From: F23-D06 sp947167635 | Lineage (GTDB): Bacteria; Bacteroidota; Bacteroidia; Bacteroidales; WCHB1-69 | Assembly (NCBI GenBank): GCA_947167635.1 | Contig: CAMVIT010000004.1 | Location: 34,189-98,188, forward strand | DNA: 64,000 bases | Direction: 5' to 3' | Shown here: piece by piece, positions 1-8,544 of the stretch | How the letters are laid out: the number at the start of each line of letters is the position of its first letter | Position numbering within the stretch: position 1 is the stretch's first letter | Translations under genes and position numbers: made by a program | The notes under the pieces: model-generated | Database searches by the model: none | What the model was told of the DNA's origin: nothing | Seen by the model: the letters and a program-made list of their open reading frames with translations, nothing else

Positions 1-669
1 ACGGTAATCGTACCGTAGCGGATCCTCACCGTTCTGCTGCGGCGCATCAAAGACAACACGGCGCACAAGGATGGTGTCGTGGGCGGAATACCTCCACACA
101 TCGATTGTGTAAGGGAAGGAACCCTCTTCAATGCGCACTTGGACTTTGCCGGTCGGGCTGCAGCTCAACGAGGGCACAATGCCGTATGGCGTGCTGTAGG
201 TGAACAGGTTGTAGAGAACGCCGGCGGTGGGAATCCTGTATGAGTTTTCCACTTCAGCCTCCATGGAGTCCGTCACGATGGTGTAAGCATCTCCATACGA
301 CAATCCCGTGGCACAAAGCGCTGACACCTTGACTTTGTATCTGCCGGGCCTCAGGTGGCCGATGTGCGCATCAGTGGTCTCCACGATGGAATCGCTGCCG
401 TTGTCAATGGGAACGTAGCTGAAACGGATCTGCTCCAGACTCGCCCCCGCAGTGTCCGACAGGGTGCAGCTGATCCTTCCGTTTGCTTGGCACGAGGCCG
501 CTTCTGTGGCGACAGACAATCGGACGTTACATACTGATTGTCCATGGATTAAGGACGAATCTGTCCAAAATGAAGAAATAATTGTTAAAATCAGAATCCA
601 TAAAAAAGGGAGCCGTTTGGCTCCCTTCCTTATGTTGGTCTCCTCTTGGAGAAATGTTTTTCTTTTCAT
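1..669 (-). CDS. secreted surface protein, 5' part only (cut by window edge)
   Basis: An open frame runs from an ATG at 667-669 to the left edge of the window without a stop (223 codons). The N-terminus is basic (MKRKTF), followed by a hydrophobic stretch around residues 23-36 and a plausible signal-peptidase site near HGQS, so the protein is probably exported. The mature part (CNVRLSV, then short beta-rich segments such as LRPGRYKVKVSA) resembles the repeated beta-sandwich modules of large Bacteroidota adhesins or SprB-like proteins, but I cannot assign a family. The N-region before the hydrophobic core is about 20 residues, longer than usual, and is encoded over a terminator-like hairpin (602-627). 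No other in-frame ATG is available before the signal sequence. The rest of the gene lies outside the window. Confidence 0.7.
   Translation of the reverse strand, partial: MKRKTFLQEETNIRKGAKRLPFLWILILTIISSFWTDSSLIHGQSVCNVRLSVATEAASCQANGRISCTLSDTAGASLEQIRFSYVPIDNGSDSIVETTDAHIGHLRPGRYKVKVSALCATGLSYGDAYTIVTDSMEAEVENSYRIPTAGVLYNLFTYSTPYGIVPSLSCSPTGKVQVRIEEGSFPYTIDVWRYSAHDTILVRRVVFDAPQQNGEDPLRYDYR
602..627 (-). terminator. terminator-like hairpin inside the leader codons of the first gene
   Basis: A perfect 9-bp stem (AAGGGAGCC / GGCTCCCTT, 4-nt loop) is followed on the minus strand by a run of six T. It looks like an intrinsic terminator. It could end the long minus-strand unit 9459-823, but it lies about 40 nt inside the apparent reading frame 669-1, so it may instead act as an attenuator. 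Confidence 0.6.
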
Positions 670-750
670 TTTGATTCTTGTTAATTAATTGATATTGATA
701 TATATATGTTTTGTTTGCAACATGAAATGCCGTTTTTCTTTTTCATGCGG

Positions 751-758
751 CAAAAGTA
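751..758 (-). promoter_or_regulatory. Bacteroidota -7 box (TACTTTTG) upstream of the secreted protein gene
   Basis: Exact match to TAnnTTTG on the minus strand, about 82 nt before the ATG at 669, in an AT-rich 153-bp gap. A TTG lies 22 bp further upstream as a possible -33 element. Confidence 0.55.
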
Positions 759-822
759 TAAAAAATACCAATACGATTAACAATAAATCAAGTAAATATT
801 TATAATAAATTAAAAATAACTA

Positions 823-2091
823 TTATTTGTTAATTTTTGGCCGTGGGGCGCCTGTCCAAAGCAGCACGTTGGTCAAGGCGATAAAGCCGACGCCGGAGCG
901 GGTCTCGAACATGCACTCCACCGTGATGTTCAGCATGACGAGAATGGCAAAGGAGAACTGCAGGATGTCTTTGCGGCGAATACTCTCAAAAAGGGGGTAG
1001 AGACAGTAGGCGAGGAGGATGGCCAGGCCGAGGATGCCGGTTTCGACAAGTTCTTGCAGATATTGGCAATGAGCGTTGTAGTTGTGTTCGATGAGGTTAG
1101 TGTAGTTTTTCTGGAGGGCATTGAGCTTGAGGTCTTCGGTGGCGTCGCCGGTGCCGGTGCCCCAAGGCAGGTTGTTCACGGCCACTTCCCAAGAGGATTT
1201 CCAGATGGTGAGCCGGATCTCGCCGCTTCCCTCGCCGTATGGCTCGTCCTTGTGGTTCTTGATTTGTTCAAGCGCGATGAGGGCGCGGTTGTTGCTTATG
1301 ATGCCGGATTGATAGACGAAGATGGAGATGCCCACCACGGCGCCGAGGATCAGCAGGCTGATGAAAGGATGATGCCGGCGAATGGCGAAATAGAGGAGGA
1401 TCCAAAGGGTGGAGAGCAGGGAGATACAAATCAGACCGGCTTTGGATTGCAACAGGACGACAGTCAGTGCCAGCATCGCGAGTGCGGGAACGGAGATCGT
1501 CTTGTATCTTGTGGTGGAGGAGTGCCAATACAGATGCATGTCTCGCAGCAGCCAGAAGAAGGCAAAAGTCATGTACATCGCCACGTATGAGGGATGCTTG
1601 AAGAGGGATAGATAGATATAATAGAGGTATTTGCTGTTTCCGCTATAGACGACTCGGTATAAGCCAAACGGCACGATGATCAGGCATTGGAGCACGCAGC
1701 TGGCAGCGAAGACTCCGAACAGGAGGCGCATCCGGGCGGGGGTGAAGAGTTCGGGTTTGCAGGAGAGAATGACAACAGGCGCCACCAAGAACCATATATC
1801 GCAGTCGAATGCGGCCAGCGCGGTGCTTTTCCGGGAGGAGATGAGGAATCCCACGATGGTGAGCAGGTATAGGGCGGAGAAGATGATGACAGCGGGGAGA
1901 GTGTGGCGAGCCCGCAGGTGGTCGCGTTTTTCCCGCCAGTTCCATTCCCATATCCAGTTGACAACCATGGCGACGGCTATGGGCAGCATCAGCCAGTTGG
2001 TGAAAGGCAGGGTGCCCATGGCCAGCAACAACAGTGCATAGAGCACGTTGAAGTGTTTGTTGTCAGAGAACAGTTCTTTCGGGTTTGGCAT
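823..2091 (-). CDS. O-antigen ligase / Wzy-type polymerase family membrane protein
   Basis: A 422-residue polytopic membrane protein with about ten hydrophobic segments and one large loop in the C-terminal half (about 265-350). The loop carries the pattern typical of the Wzy_C/O-antigen ligase family: EHNYNAHCQYLQ followed by ELVETGILGL near residues 335-355, where a conserved His is thought to take part in glycan transfer. Members join undecaprenyl-linked O-antigen to lipid A-core, or polymerise or transfer other glycans, at the periplasmic face of the inner membrane. The substrate cannot be told from sequence and no other polysaccharide genes lie nearby. It starts 2 bp after the trmD stop and is the last gene of the minus-strand unit. 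Confidence 0.8.
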   Translation of the reverse strand: MPNPKELFSDNKHFNVLYALLLLAMGTLPFTNWLMLPIAVAMVVNWIWEWNWREKRDHLRARHTLPAVIIFSALYLLTIVGFLISSRKSTALAAFDCDIWFLVAPVVILSCKPELFTPARMRLLFGVFAASCVLQCLIIVPFGLYRVVYSGNSKYLYYIYLSLFKHPSYVAMYMTFAFFWLLRDMHLYWHSSTTRYKTISVPALAMLALTVVLLQSKAGLICISLLSTLWILLYFAIRRHHPFISLLILGAVVGISIFVYQSGIISNNRALIALEQIKNHKDEPYGEGSGEIRLTIWKSSWEVAVNNLPWGTGTGDATEDLKLNALQKNYTNLIEHNYNAHCQYLQELVETGILGLAILLAYCLYPLFESIRRKDILQFSFAILVMLNITVECMFETRSGVGFIALTNVLLWTGAPRPKINK

Positions 2092-2093
2092 GG

Positions 2094-2771
2094 TTATTTG
2101 TCTAAGAGGTCAGGCCTGCGCTCTTTGGTGCGGATGAGCTGTTGCTCGAGTTTCCATTCGTTGATGAGCTTCTCGTTGCCGGAGAGCAGCACGTCGGGCA
2201 CGCGGTGGCCCCGGAAGTCGGCGGGGCGCGTATAGACGGGGGCGGAGAGCAATCCGTCTTGGAAGGAGTCGGAGAGGGCGGAGGTGCCGTCGCCGATGAC
2301 GCCCGGGATGACGCGCGCCACGGCGTCCGTGATGGCCATGGCGGCGATCTCGCCTCCGGAAAGCACGTAGTCGCCGATGCTGATGTCCTCGGTGACATAG
2401 AGTTCGCGCACGCGCTCATCCACGCCCTTGTAGTGGCCGCAAAGCAGAATGATGTTGTTCAACATCGACAACTCGTTGGCCTTGTGTTGGTTGAAGACCG
2501 CACCATCGGGTGCCATCAGATAGATGCCGTCGTAGGTGCGCTCGCTCTTCAGCTGCTCGATGCAGCGTGCGATGGGTTCAATCATCATCACCATGCCGGC
2601 CTCGCCCCCGAAAGGGTAGTCGTCAGCTTTGTGGTGCTTGTCGGTCGTGTAGGCCCGGATGTCATGGGTGTGCAACTCCAATAGCTGCTTGTTCACAGCC
2701 CGTTTCAGAATGGAATTTCCAAAAACGCCCTCGAACATGTCCGGAAACAAAGTGAGTATGTCTATGCGCAT
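2094..2771 (-). CDS. trmD: tRNA (guanine-N1)-methyltransferase TrmD
   Basis: 225 residues, full length for TrmD, which methylates N1 of G37 in tRNAs using S-adenosylmethionine and prevents +1 frameshifting. The N-terminus MRIDILTLFPDMF, the motif PFGGEAGMVM (about 52-61), and the knot region YVLSGGEIAAMAITD with RVIPGVIG are characteristic of this SPOUT enzyme. The segment VPDVLLSGNEKLINEW has Glu where many orthologues have His after SGN. It begins 6 bp after the methyltransferase gene and is followed directly by the O-antigen-ligase-like gene, so it is transcribed as part of a multigene unit. Confidence 0.97.
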   Translation of the reverse strand: MRIDILTLFPDMFEGVFGNSILKRAVNKQLLELHTHDIRAYTTDKHHKADDYPFGGEAGMVMMIEPIARCIEQLKSERTYDGIYLMAPDGAVFNQHKANELSMLNNIILLCGHYKGVDERVRELYVTEDISIGDYVLSGGEIAAMAITDAVARVIPGVIGDGTSALSDSFQDGLLSAPVYTRPADFRGHRVPDVLLSGNEKLINEWKLEQQLIRTKERRPDLLDK

Positions 2772-2777
2772 GAATTA

Positions 2778-3437
2778 TCAGTTATCCGTTATTTTCTCAA
2801 TCATCATAATCCCGTCCCGAAAGGGTAGGAGCAGGTTGCGAACACGCGGGTCGCTTTGCACTTTGTCGTTGAAAGCGAGGATGGCGTGCGTGTCGCGGTC
2901 GTTGTGGGCCACCTTCCCGGCGACCTTGCCATTCCAAAGGGCATTGTCCACCAGTATGAAACCGCCTTTGCGGGTGCGGGGCAGCAGCAAGTCGTAGTAG
3001 GTGCCGTAGTCCTCCTTTTCGGCATCGATGAAGCAGAGGTCCCAGTTGCAGTCCAAAGTGGGGATGATATCACGGGCATCTCCGATGTGCAGCTCGATGC
3101 GGTTGCACAGCGGGGATTGTGAAAAATAGCCGCGGATGCGGTCTTCGTATTCCACATTTTGTTCGATGGTGTGCAGCGTGCCGTCGGATGCAACTCCTTC
3201 GGCGAGGCAGAGGGCCGAGTAGCCGGTGAAGGTGCCCACCTCCACAACGTGGCGGGGATGCAACATGCGGGCCACCATTGTCAGGAATAATCCCTGCAGC
3301 TGTCCTGAAAGCATCCTTGGATTGATGGTCTCCAGATGCGTCTGCCGGTTCAGGCGATATAGCAAGCCGCTTTCAGGTGAGCTGTGGGCCTCGCAATACT
3401 CCTCGATGTCGTGGTCAATCAGGTCGAACGTGGACAT
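2778..3437 (-). CDS. class I SAM-dependent O-methyltransferase (COMT-like)
   Basis: 219 residues from the ATG at 3435-3437 (MSTFDLIDHDIEEY). An in-frame ATG further upstream would run through xseB and is rejected. The SAM-binding motif VVEVGTFTGYSALCLAEG (about 62-79), the acidic FIDAEKEDY motif and LVDNALWNGKV are diagnostic of the caffeoyl-CoA/catechol O-methyltransferase family, which usually uses a divalent metal. Bacteroidota carry one or more such enzymes of unknown substrate. The start lies 2 bp after the xseB stop, implying translational coupling. Confidence 0.88.
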   Translation of the reverse strand: MSTFDLIDHDIEEYCEAHSSPESGLLYRLNRQTHLETINPRMLSGQLQGLFLTMVARMLHPRHVVEVGTFTGYSALCLAEGVASDGTLHTIEQNVEYEDRIRGYFSQSPLCNRIELHIGDARDIIPTLDCNWDLCFIDAEKEDYGTYYDLLLPRTRKGGFILVDNALWNGKVAGKVAHNDRDTHAILAFNDKVQSDPRVRNLLLPFRDGIMMIEKITDN

Positions 3438-3439
3438 GT

Positions 3440-3643
3440 CTATGATAGTTCTGCTATGGTTTTGTTCACCTCTTCTTCTGTTTTGGTGAGCTTGTCTTTG
3501 CAAATCTTGATCAACTGGGTGGCAGTCTTGATGTTGTCAGCCAAGTCGTCCACGGAGATGTCTGCATCCTCCATCTGTTTCACAATCTGCTGCAGTTTTT
3601 CGAATGCTTCGGTATAGGTCAGGTTTTCTTTCATCTCTTCCAA
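3440..3643 (-). CDS. xseB: exodeoxyribonuclease VII small subunit
   Basis: 67 residues with the XseB core (TYTEAFEKLQQIVKQMED, then DDLADNIKTATQLIKICKDKL). This helical hairpin protein binds the large subunit XseA to form the nuclease that degrades single-stranded DNA in both directions. A second Met at residue 4 (MKENL) is an alternative start. The large-subunit gene lies far away at 55695-57089, so the two subunits are unlinked here. Confidence 0.9.
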   Translation of the reverse strand: MEEMKENLTYTEAFEKLQQIVKQMEDADISVDDLADNIKTATQLIKICKDKLTKTEEEVNKTIAELS

Positions 3644-3651
3644 AACAAAGG

Positions 3652-4332
3652 TTAGTATTTGACACCGACCTTGAAGCCGGCGAAATGGTAGAGCGCGGGT
3701 TGGATGCTGTTCGCGAAAAGAGCGGAATAGTCGGTCTCGCCCTCCACAGGAATGGTGTAGCGGATCTTGGAATACTGCACCTTGTAGGTGCCGGCCAGGA
3801 TCAGCGACACCTTGTCTGTGAGGTTGATGTTGATGCCGATGCCCCCTTCGCCCATGGGACCCCAGTTGCTGCCATGGATCACATGGTCCTTGTCAGGCTC
3901 GGAGGAGATATACCATTTGAAGCCCCAGCCGAGGTTGATGAATGCCATGGGCGCCACCTTGCTTTGCATCATGTTGACGCTGAAGTTGAGATACAACGGC
4001 ACGAATGCGGTTCTGTTCCAGAAGTCGATGCCGGCACCCACGCCCATGTAGAAGAAATTGTTGAACTGGTAGGCAATGAGTTGGCCGACCTGGATGTTGA
4101 AGTTCTTGTTGCGAACCGTTTTCAGCACATCGTCGTCCTCCAGTACCGGCGGCAGGAGGAGGTCGTGGCAGTCGTGGGCGGCCAGACGGAATTCACCCAC
4201 GCCGCCACCGTAGCCCAGGGAGGTCATGAAGGTGAATCTTCTTTGTTGTTGCACTTTGTTGCGTTGGGCTTGTGCGTTCGGGGCCGCGGCGAGAAGGAGG
4301 CCGAGGAGCAGGAGGAGAGCGGTATGTTTCAT
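3652..4332 (-). CDS. outer-membrane beta-barrel protein, PorT-like size, unassigned
   Basis: 226 residues from the ATG at 4330-4332 (MKHTALLLLLGLLLAAAPNAQAQ). This start gives a clean signal peptide, whereas the longer frame adds 14 unlikely residues. The mature part alternates polar and hydrophobic residues (LGYGGGVGEFRLAAHD, FYMGVGAGIDFW, KVSLILAGTYKVQY) and ends in an aromatic residue (GVKY), as in small 8-stranded outer-membrane barrels. There is no lipobox. Its size and position in an envelope-rich unit fit the OMP_b-brl family. I do not recognise a specific function. A 64-bp gap separates it from recN upstream. Confidence 0.7.
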   Translation of the reverse strand: MKHTALLLLLGLLLAAAPNAQAQRNKVQQQRRFTFMTSLGYGGGVGEFRLAAHDCHDLLLPPVLEDDDVLKTVRNKNFNIQVGQLIAYQFNNFFYMGVGAGIDFWNRTAFVPLYLNFSVNMMQSKVAPMAFINLGWGFKWYISSEPDKDHVIHGSNWGPMGEGGIGININLTDKVSLILAGTYKVQYSKIRYTIPVEGETDYSALFANSIQPALYHFAGFKVGVKY

Positions 4333-4396
4333 GAAATTCGGGTTTCGCATATCAAAAAGGTGTTTAATTAGCATTATATAATAATTGTAAGAATGG

Positions 4397-6058
4397 TCAT
4401 TGTTTTTTCAGCAGTTCACGGGCGGTGGCGCGGGCGGCTTCGGTGGTGCCGGCACCCCCTAACATGGTGGCGATGGCCTCCACACGCTCCTCCCCCTCCA
4501 AAGGACGAAGGTCGGTGACCGCCTCGCCTTCGCGGTTTTCCTTGAAAACCAGGAGGTGGCGGTTGCCCCGTGCGGCAATTTGCGGCAGATGGGTGATGGC
4601 GACTACTTGGTGGCGCTGCGACAAAGCCTGCATGGCAACGCCCACCTTGTGGGCCGTCTCCCCGGAGATGCCTGTGTCGATTTCATCGAAAATGACGGTC
4701 GGCAATACCGTGGAGTCTGTGATGACCGACTTGAGCGCCAGCATGATACGGGACATCTCGCCGCCGGAGGCCACCTTCCCCAGATCAGCCGGCTCCATGC
4801 CGGGATTGGCCGTGAAAAGGAATGTGGCGCGGTCCATGCCCGACTCCTGCATCTCGTCCACGGGTTCGAGCACAATCTCCATGCGGCTGTCAGGCATGCC
4901 CAACTCCCGCAGGTGGTGTTCAATCTCCTTCTGGAGTTTTGCGATGACTTGCTGACGGCTTTTCGACAGCTGCTGCGCCAACGCCAGCGTCTCTTTCCGT
5001 GCCGCGTGACAAGCTTTCTCCAACTCCTGGAGCTGCTCCTTGTCATTGCTTTGCTGCGACAGTTCTTGGCGGAGACGGTCAGCCAAGGCGAGCAACTCGG
5101 GTATGTTGTCCACTTGGTATTTGTGTTGCAAAGTGTAGATGAGGTCGATGCGTTCGTTGAGGCGGTCCAGCTCTTGCGGGTTGACTTCCACCTCGTCCTC
5201 TTTGCGGGCGATTTCGTATGCGATGTCCGTGAGTTCCACGGCGGCCTCGTGGAGGCGGTGCCGGATCTCTTCAAAATCGGGACCCAAGTCGCGCAAGGAT
5301 TCACATTCGGCTTGTACGGCCTTGAGTTGTTGCAGCACGTTGCCCTCCTCCTGCTCGGAGAGCTGCTGTGCGGCGGCGTAGAGGTGTGATTTGATCTCCT
5401 CGGCATGGCTGAGCAGTCGTATCTGCTGTTCAGTCAGCTCCTGCTCGCCGGGTTGCAGCTGCGCTTTGTCCAGCTCCTCAACCGTGTATTGCAGGAATTC
5501 CTGCCGCAAGGCATCCTCGGTGCATTTTTGCTTGAGATCCGCATGTTGTTGTTCCAACTGACGAAGTTGGGAAAGATTTTGTCGATAACGGATGCGTAAG
5601 TCGCCGTTTTGGGCATATTGGTCGATGACGCGCAGGCGGAATGAGGAGTCGCGCGGCAGCAGGTTCTGGTGCTGGGAGTGTATGTCGATGAGCTTGCCGG
5701 CCAATGTGCGCAGGATGACCAAAGTCACGGGCGTGTCGTTGATGAAGGCGCGCGACTTGCCACTCTCGTTGATTTCGCGGCGCAGTGTGGTCAGCGGCTG
5801 GTAATCGAGGTCGTTTTGTTCGAAGAAATTCCGGAGCTCCAAACCCTCGATGTCAAAAAGTCCTTCCACGATGCACTTGCGTGTCTTGTCGCGGAGCACC
5901 TCTGTTTCGGCGCGGCTGCCTAAGATCAGCGACAACGCGCCCATAAGGATGGATTTGCCCGCACCTGTCTCGCCCGTGATGACCGTCAGGCCCCGGTCGA
6001 ACGCCATCCGCAAGGACCGGATGAGCGCATAGTTCTCTATCTGCAGGGCGCGGAGCAT
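4397..6058 (-). CDS. recN: DNA repair protein RecN
   Basis: 553 residues, normal for RecN, an SMC-like ATPase that acts at DNA double-strand breaks. The N-terminus MLRALQIENYALIRSL is typical. Walker A GETGAGKS is at about 30-37, a long coiled-coil region of charged and Gln/Leu-rich residues fills about 150-370, and the C-terminal ABC signature (KVASGGEMSRIMLAL) precedes Walker B TVIFDEIDTGISGE. It lies 6 bp after the DUF4835 gene in the conserved Bacteroidota order coaBC-DUF4835-recN. Confidence 0.97.
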   Translation of the reverse strand: MLRALQIENYALIRSLRMAFDRGLTVITGETGAGKSILMGALSLILGSRAETEVLRDKTRKCIVEGLFDIEGLELRNFFEQNDLDYQPLTTLRREINESGKSRAFINDTPVTLVILRTLAGKLIDIHSQHQNLLPRDSSFRLRVIDQYAQNGDLRIRYRQNLSQLRQLEQQHADLKQKCTEDALRQEFLQYTVEELDKAQLQPGEQELTEQQIRLLSHAEEIKSHLYAAAQQLSEQEEGNVLQQLKAVQAECESLRDLGPDFEEIRHRLHEAAVELTDIAYEIARKEDEVEVNPQELDRLNERIDLIYTLQHKYQVDNIPELLALADRLRQELSQQSNDKEQLQELEKACHAARKETLALAQQLSKSRQQVIAKLQKEIEHHLRELGMPDSRMEIVLEPVDEMQESGMDRATFLFTANPGMEPADLGKVASGGEMSRIMLALKSVITDSTVLPTVIFDEIDTGISGETAHKVGVAMQALSQRHQVVAITHLPQIAARGNRHLLVFKENREGEAVTDLRPLEGEERVEAIATMLGGAGTTEAARATARELLKKQ

Positions 6059-6064
6059 AAGAGG

Positions 6065-6973
6065 CTATTTGGATGCGGAGTTGATGGCGTCGTAACGGGA
6101 AGAGTTGGTGGGGTCGATTTGTTTCATGATGTTGACGACCTGCGACTTCTCACTTGGCATGCCCTCTTTGAAAATGTTGATGATTTCATCGCACTTGGCA
6201 GCGGCGAAAGCCTTTACCATGGCAAGGTTGGAACGCTGTTGCGCCACCTGTTGCAGCAACTTGAGGCTTTCCAGGATGACCGCGCGACCGGCATCGGGTG
6301 ACTCGCTCATCACGTCTAACCCGAGGCGATGGTACTGATATAAGAAGTCATGCAGCTTGCTGTAGGAACTGTTGGTGAAATTCTCAATGATCCAGTAGCG
6401 GTTGTTCTGGCCGTTGTCGGCACGTGTCCAGCCCTTCTCCTTGGAAGATTGGTTGAGATCGACGATGGACTGCATCTTGCTGAAGTATGGACTGCCGCCG
6501 TTCGGGGAGAAGCTGTCAAACTCAACAGCTAAGAAAAGGTTGAGGTAATAGGCAATCAGCGAGGTGAACTGAGAGAGGTTCTGGTCGTCGGCATACTCCA
6601 ACGGATCGCCCTCGGCATAGGTGAATTGGATGTTCTTGTCTTGGAAGTTGACGAGCGTGGTCTTGTAGCTGGCCTTATAGACAGGACGTTGCAACAGGAT
6701 GGTCATCGTGCCCTCGAATACGTCGCCCGATACCTTGGTGAGGTTGATTTGCAGGGCGCACTCGATGCGCTCCGTCATCTTCAGGTTGTATTGGCACCAT
6801 TTGCGGTCGTGGATGAATTGATACAACTTTTGTTGCAGGTCGTTGTACCGCTGTTGGTTGACGCCACCGGTGACTTGGTGGGCGTTGACGGAGACCTGGC
6901 ATTGGAAATCCTGGGCGTGCAACATGCAGCCTATGAGGAGCGCGCAGGTCAGTATCAAGATTTTTTTCATCAT
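6065..6973 (-). CDS. DUF4835 family protein (PorD-type, T9SS-associated)
   Basis: 302 residues with a signal peptide (MMKKILILTCALLIGCMLHAQ) and the DUF4835 pattern: FQCQVSVNAHQV near the mature N-terminus, then the MTILLQRPVY segment. The gene sits between coaBC and recN, as in many Bacteroidota. Some databases name the family type IX secretion system protein PorD. Direct functional evidence is limited as far as I know, so the secretion role is family knowledge plus context. The Cys in the signal peptide (LIGCMLHAQ) is not followed by a typical mature lipoprotein start, and cleavage after HAQ seems more likely. Confidence 0.85.
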   Translation of the reverse strand: MMKKILILTCALLIGCMLHAQDFQCQVSVNAHQVTGGVNQQRYNDLQQKLYQFIHDRKWCQYNLKMTERIECALQINLTKVSGDVFEGTMTILLQRPVYKASYKTTLVNFQDKNIQFTYAEGDPLEYADDQNLSQFTSLIAYYLNLFLAVEFDSFSPNGGSPYFSKMQSIVDLNQSSKEKGWTRADNGQNNRYWIIENFTNSSYSKLHDFLYQYHRLGLDVMSESPDAGRAVILESLKLLQQVAQQRSNLAMVKAFAAAKCDEIINIFKEGMPSEKSQVVNIMKQIDPTNSSRYDAINSASK

Positions 6974-6985
6974 AGTGTTCGTTGG

Positions 6986-8200
6986 TTATGCTTCTTTGGA
7001 GTTTGTGAGCTCGTGCACAAAGCGCAGGATGTCGCGGGCGATCTCTTTCTTGTCCTTGAGTTCGCTCTCGCGGGTCTGCTCGTCGCGGGTGATCATCAGC
7101 ACCTTGTTGGTCTGGGTGCGGAAGCCCGCGCCTTCTGTGCGCAGCGAGTTGAGAACGATCATGTCGGCGTTTTTAGTGTGCAGTTTCTTGAGCGCGTTGG
7201 CCTTTTCGTTTTCCGTTTCGAGGGCAAAGCCCACGAGGAACTGGTCCGCGCGCTTCTGTTGCCCGATAGTGGCGAGGATGTCGCGGGTCTTGACCAGATG
7301 CAGGTCGAGGTGATCGGCGGTCTTCTTGATCTTCTCGGGCGCGGTCTGTTCGGGTGTGAAGTCGGCGACGGCGGCAGACATGACCATGATGTCCTGCCGG
7401 TCGGCGACGGCCATGCACTGCTCGAACATCTGGGCGGCGGTGGTCACGTCAACACGTTTGATGGCCGGGTGCCGGGTGCTCAGGTTGGTGGGCCCGGTGA
7501 CGAGGGTCACCTCGGCGCCCCACTCGGCGGCGGCCTCCGCAATGGAGAAGCCCATGAGCCCGGAGGAGTGGTTCCCGATAAAACGCACGGGGTCGATAGG
7601 CTCGTAGGTGGGCCCGGCGGTGATCATGACGCGCTTGCCGGCAAGGATTTGCCCGCCTTGCAGGAATTGGTCCACAATGGCGAAAATCTGCTCCGGTTCC
7701 TCCATGCGGCCTGTGCCGGTGGTGCCGCAGGCAAGGAATCCGCTCTGCGGCTCAATGATGCGGCAACCTTTTTGGCGCAACAACTCGATGTTGTGCTGCA
7801 CCGTGGGCTCGGCAAACATGCGGTCGTTCATCGCGGGGGCGACGAACACAGGGCCGCGAGCCGCCAGCAGAAGCGTCGAGAGCGCATCGTCGGCGATGCC
7901 ATGGGCGTATTTGCCGATGATGTTCGCCGTGGCCGGCGCCACCACCACGCAATCCGCCCAGTCGGCCATGCTGACATGCTGCACGTCGCGATGCTCCGTG
8001 GGGTCGAAAAGCTCCGTGTAGAGCTTGTTCTGCGACAGCGTCTCGATGGTCAACGGCGTGACAAACTCCAAGGCGTGCCGCGTGGCCGTGACCTTGACCT
8101 CGTAGCCGTGCTTCTTGAACAGACGGATGAGCAACAGCGACTTGTAGGCTGCGATGCCCCCCGTGATGCCAATGACAATGTGGTTGCGCCCGGTATCCAT
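6986..8200 (-). CDS. coaBC: bifunctional CoaBC (PPC synthetase / PPC decarboxylase)
   Basis: 404 residues carrying both steps from 4'-phosphopantothenate to 4'-phosphopantetheine in coenzyme A synthesis. The N-terminal flavoprotein domain (about 1-180) has GITGGIAAYKS, the catalytic His in DVQHVSMADW, the PAMN motif (PAMNDRMF) and the reductive Cys in FLACGTTGTGRM. The C-terminal synthetase domain begins VMITAGPTYEPIDPVRFIGN and contains NHSSGLMG and the late Lys-rich loop. It lies 8 bp after rpoZ in the same unit. Confidence 0.97.
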   Translation of the reverse strand: MDTGRNHIVIGITGGIAAYKSLLLIRLFKKHGYEVKVTATRHALEFVTPLTIETLSQNKLYTELFDPTEHRDVQHVSMADWADCVVVAPATANIIGKYAHGIADDALSTLLLAARGPVFVAPAMNDRMFAEPTVQHNIELLRQKGCRIIEPQSGFLACGTTGTGRMEEPEQIFAIVDQFLQGGQILAGKRVMITAGPTYEPIDPVRFIGNHSSGLMGFSIAEAAAEWGAEVTLVTGPTNLSTRHPAIKRVDVTTAAQMFEQCMAVADRQDIMVMSAAVADFTPEQTAPEKIKKTADHLDLHLVKTRDILATIGQQKRADQFLVGFALETENEKANALKKLHTKNADMIVLNSLRTEGAGFRTQTNKVLMITRDEQTRESELKDKKEIARDILRFVHELTNSKEA

Positions 8201-8208
8201 GGCCCTGT

Positions 8209-8538
8209 TTAGTCGTTGTCAGTGTCCTGGAAATATACTTGGTCGTGCTCGAACTCGTACAAGGCCAACTGCGTGGGCTTGGGGAGTTGCTCATAGAACT
8301 TGGAGAGCTCGATCTGCTCGCGGTTCTCGAAGACCTCTTCCAGACTGTCGGCGTTGGTGGCGTACTGCAGGGAACTCTCCTGGAACTCCTGCTTCAAGTC
8401 GGCAGCAATTTGGTCGGCACGCTTCGACATGATGACGATGCTCTTGTAAAAGTTGCCCGTCGCCTTGTCGTATTGGCGAATGTCCTTGGTCTTGGCGTAA
8501 AGGTCGGTTTTGAGTTTCTTGTAATCAGCTGCTTTCAT
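8209..8538 (-). CDS. rpoZ: RNA polymerase omega-like subunit (RpoZ/RPB6 family)
   Basis: 109 residues of the diverged Bacteroidota omega family. The helical core NFYKSIVIMSKRADQIAADL corresponds to the conserved RxxQL-type helix that latches the beta-prime C-terminus. Omega assists polymerase assembly and, in other bacteria, ppGpp binding. Its position between bamD and coaBC is conserved in the phylum and supports the call more than sequence similarity does. Confidence 0.85.
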   Translation of the reverse strand: MKAADYKKLKTDLYAKTKDIRQYDKATGNFYKSIVIMSKRADQIAADLKQEFQESSLQYATNADSLEEVFENREQIELSKFYEQLPKPTQLALYEFEHDQVYFQDTDND

Positions 8539-8544
8539 AAAATA

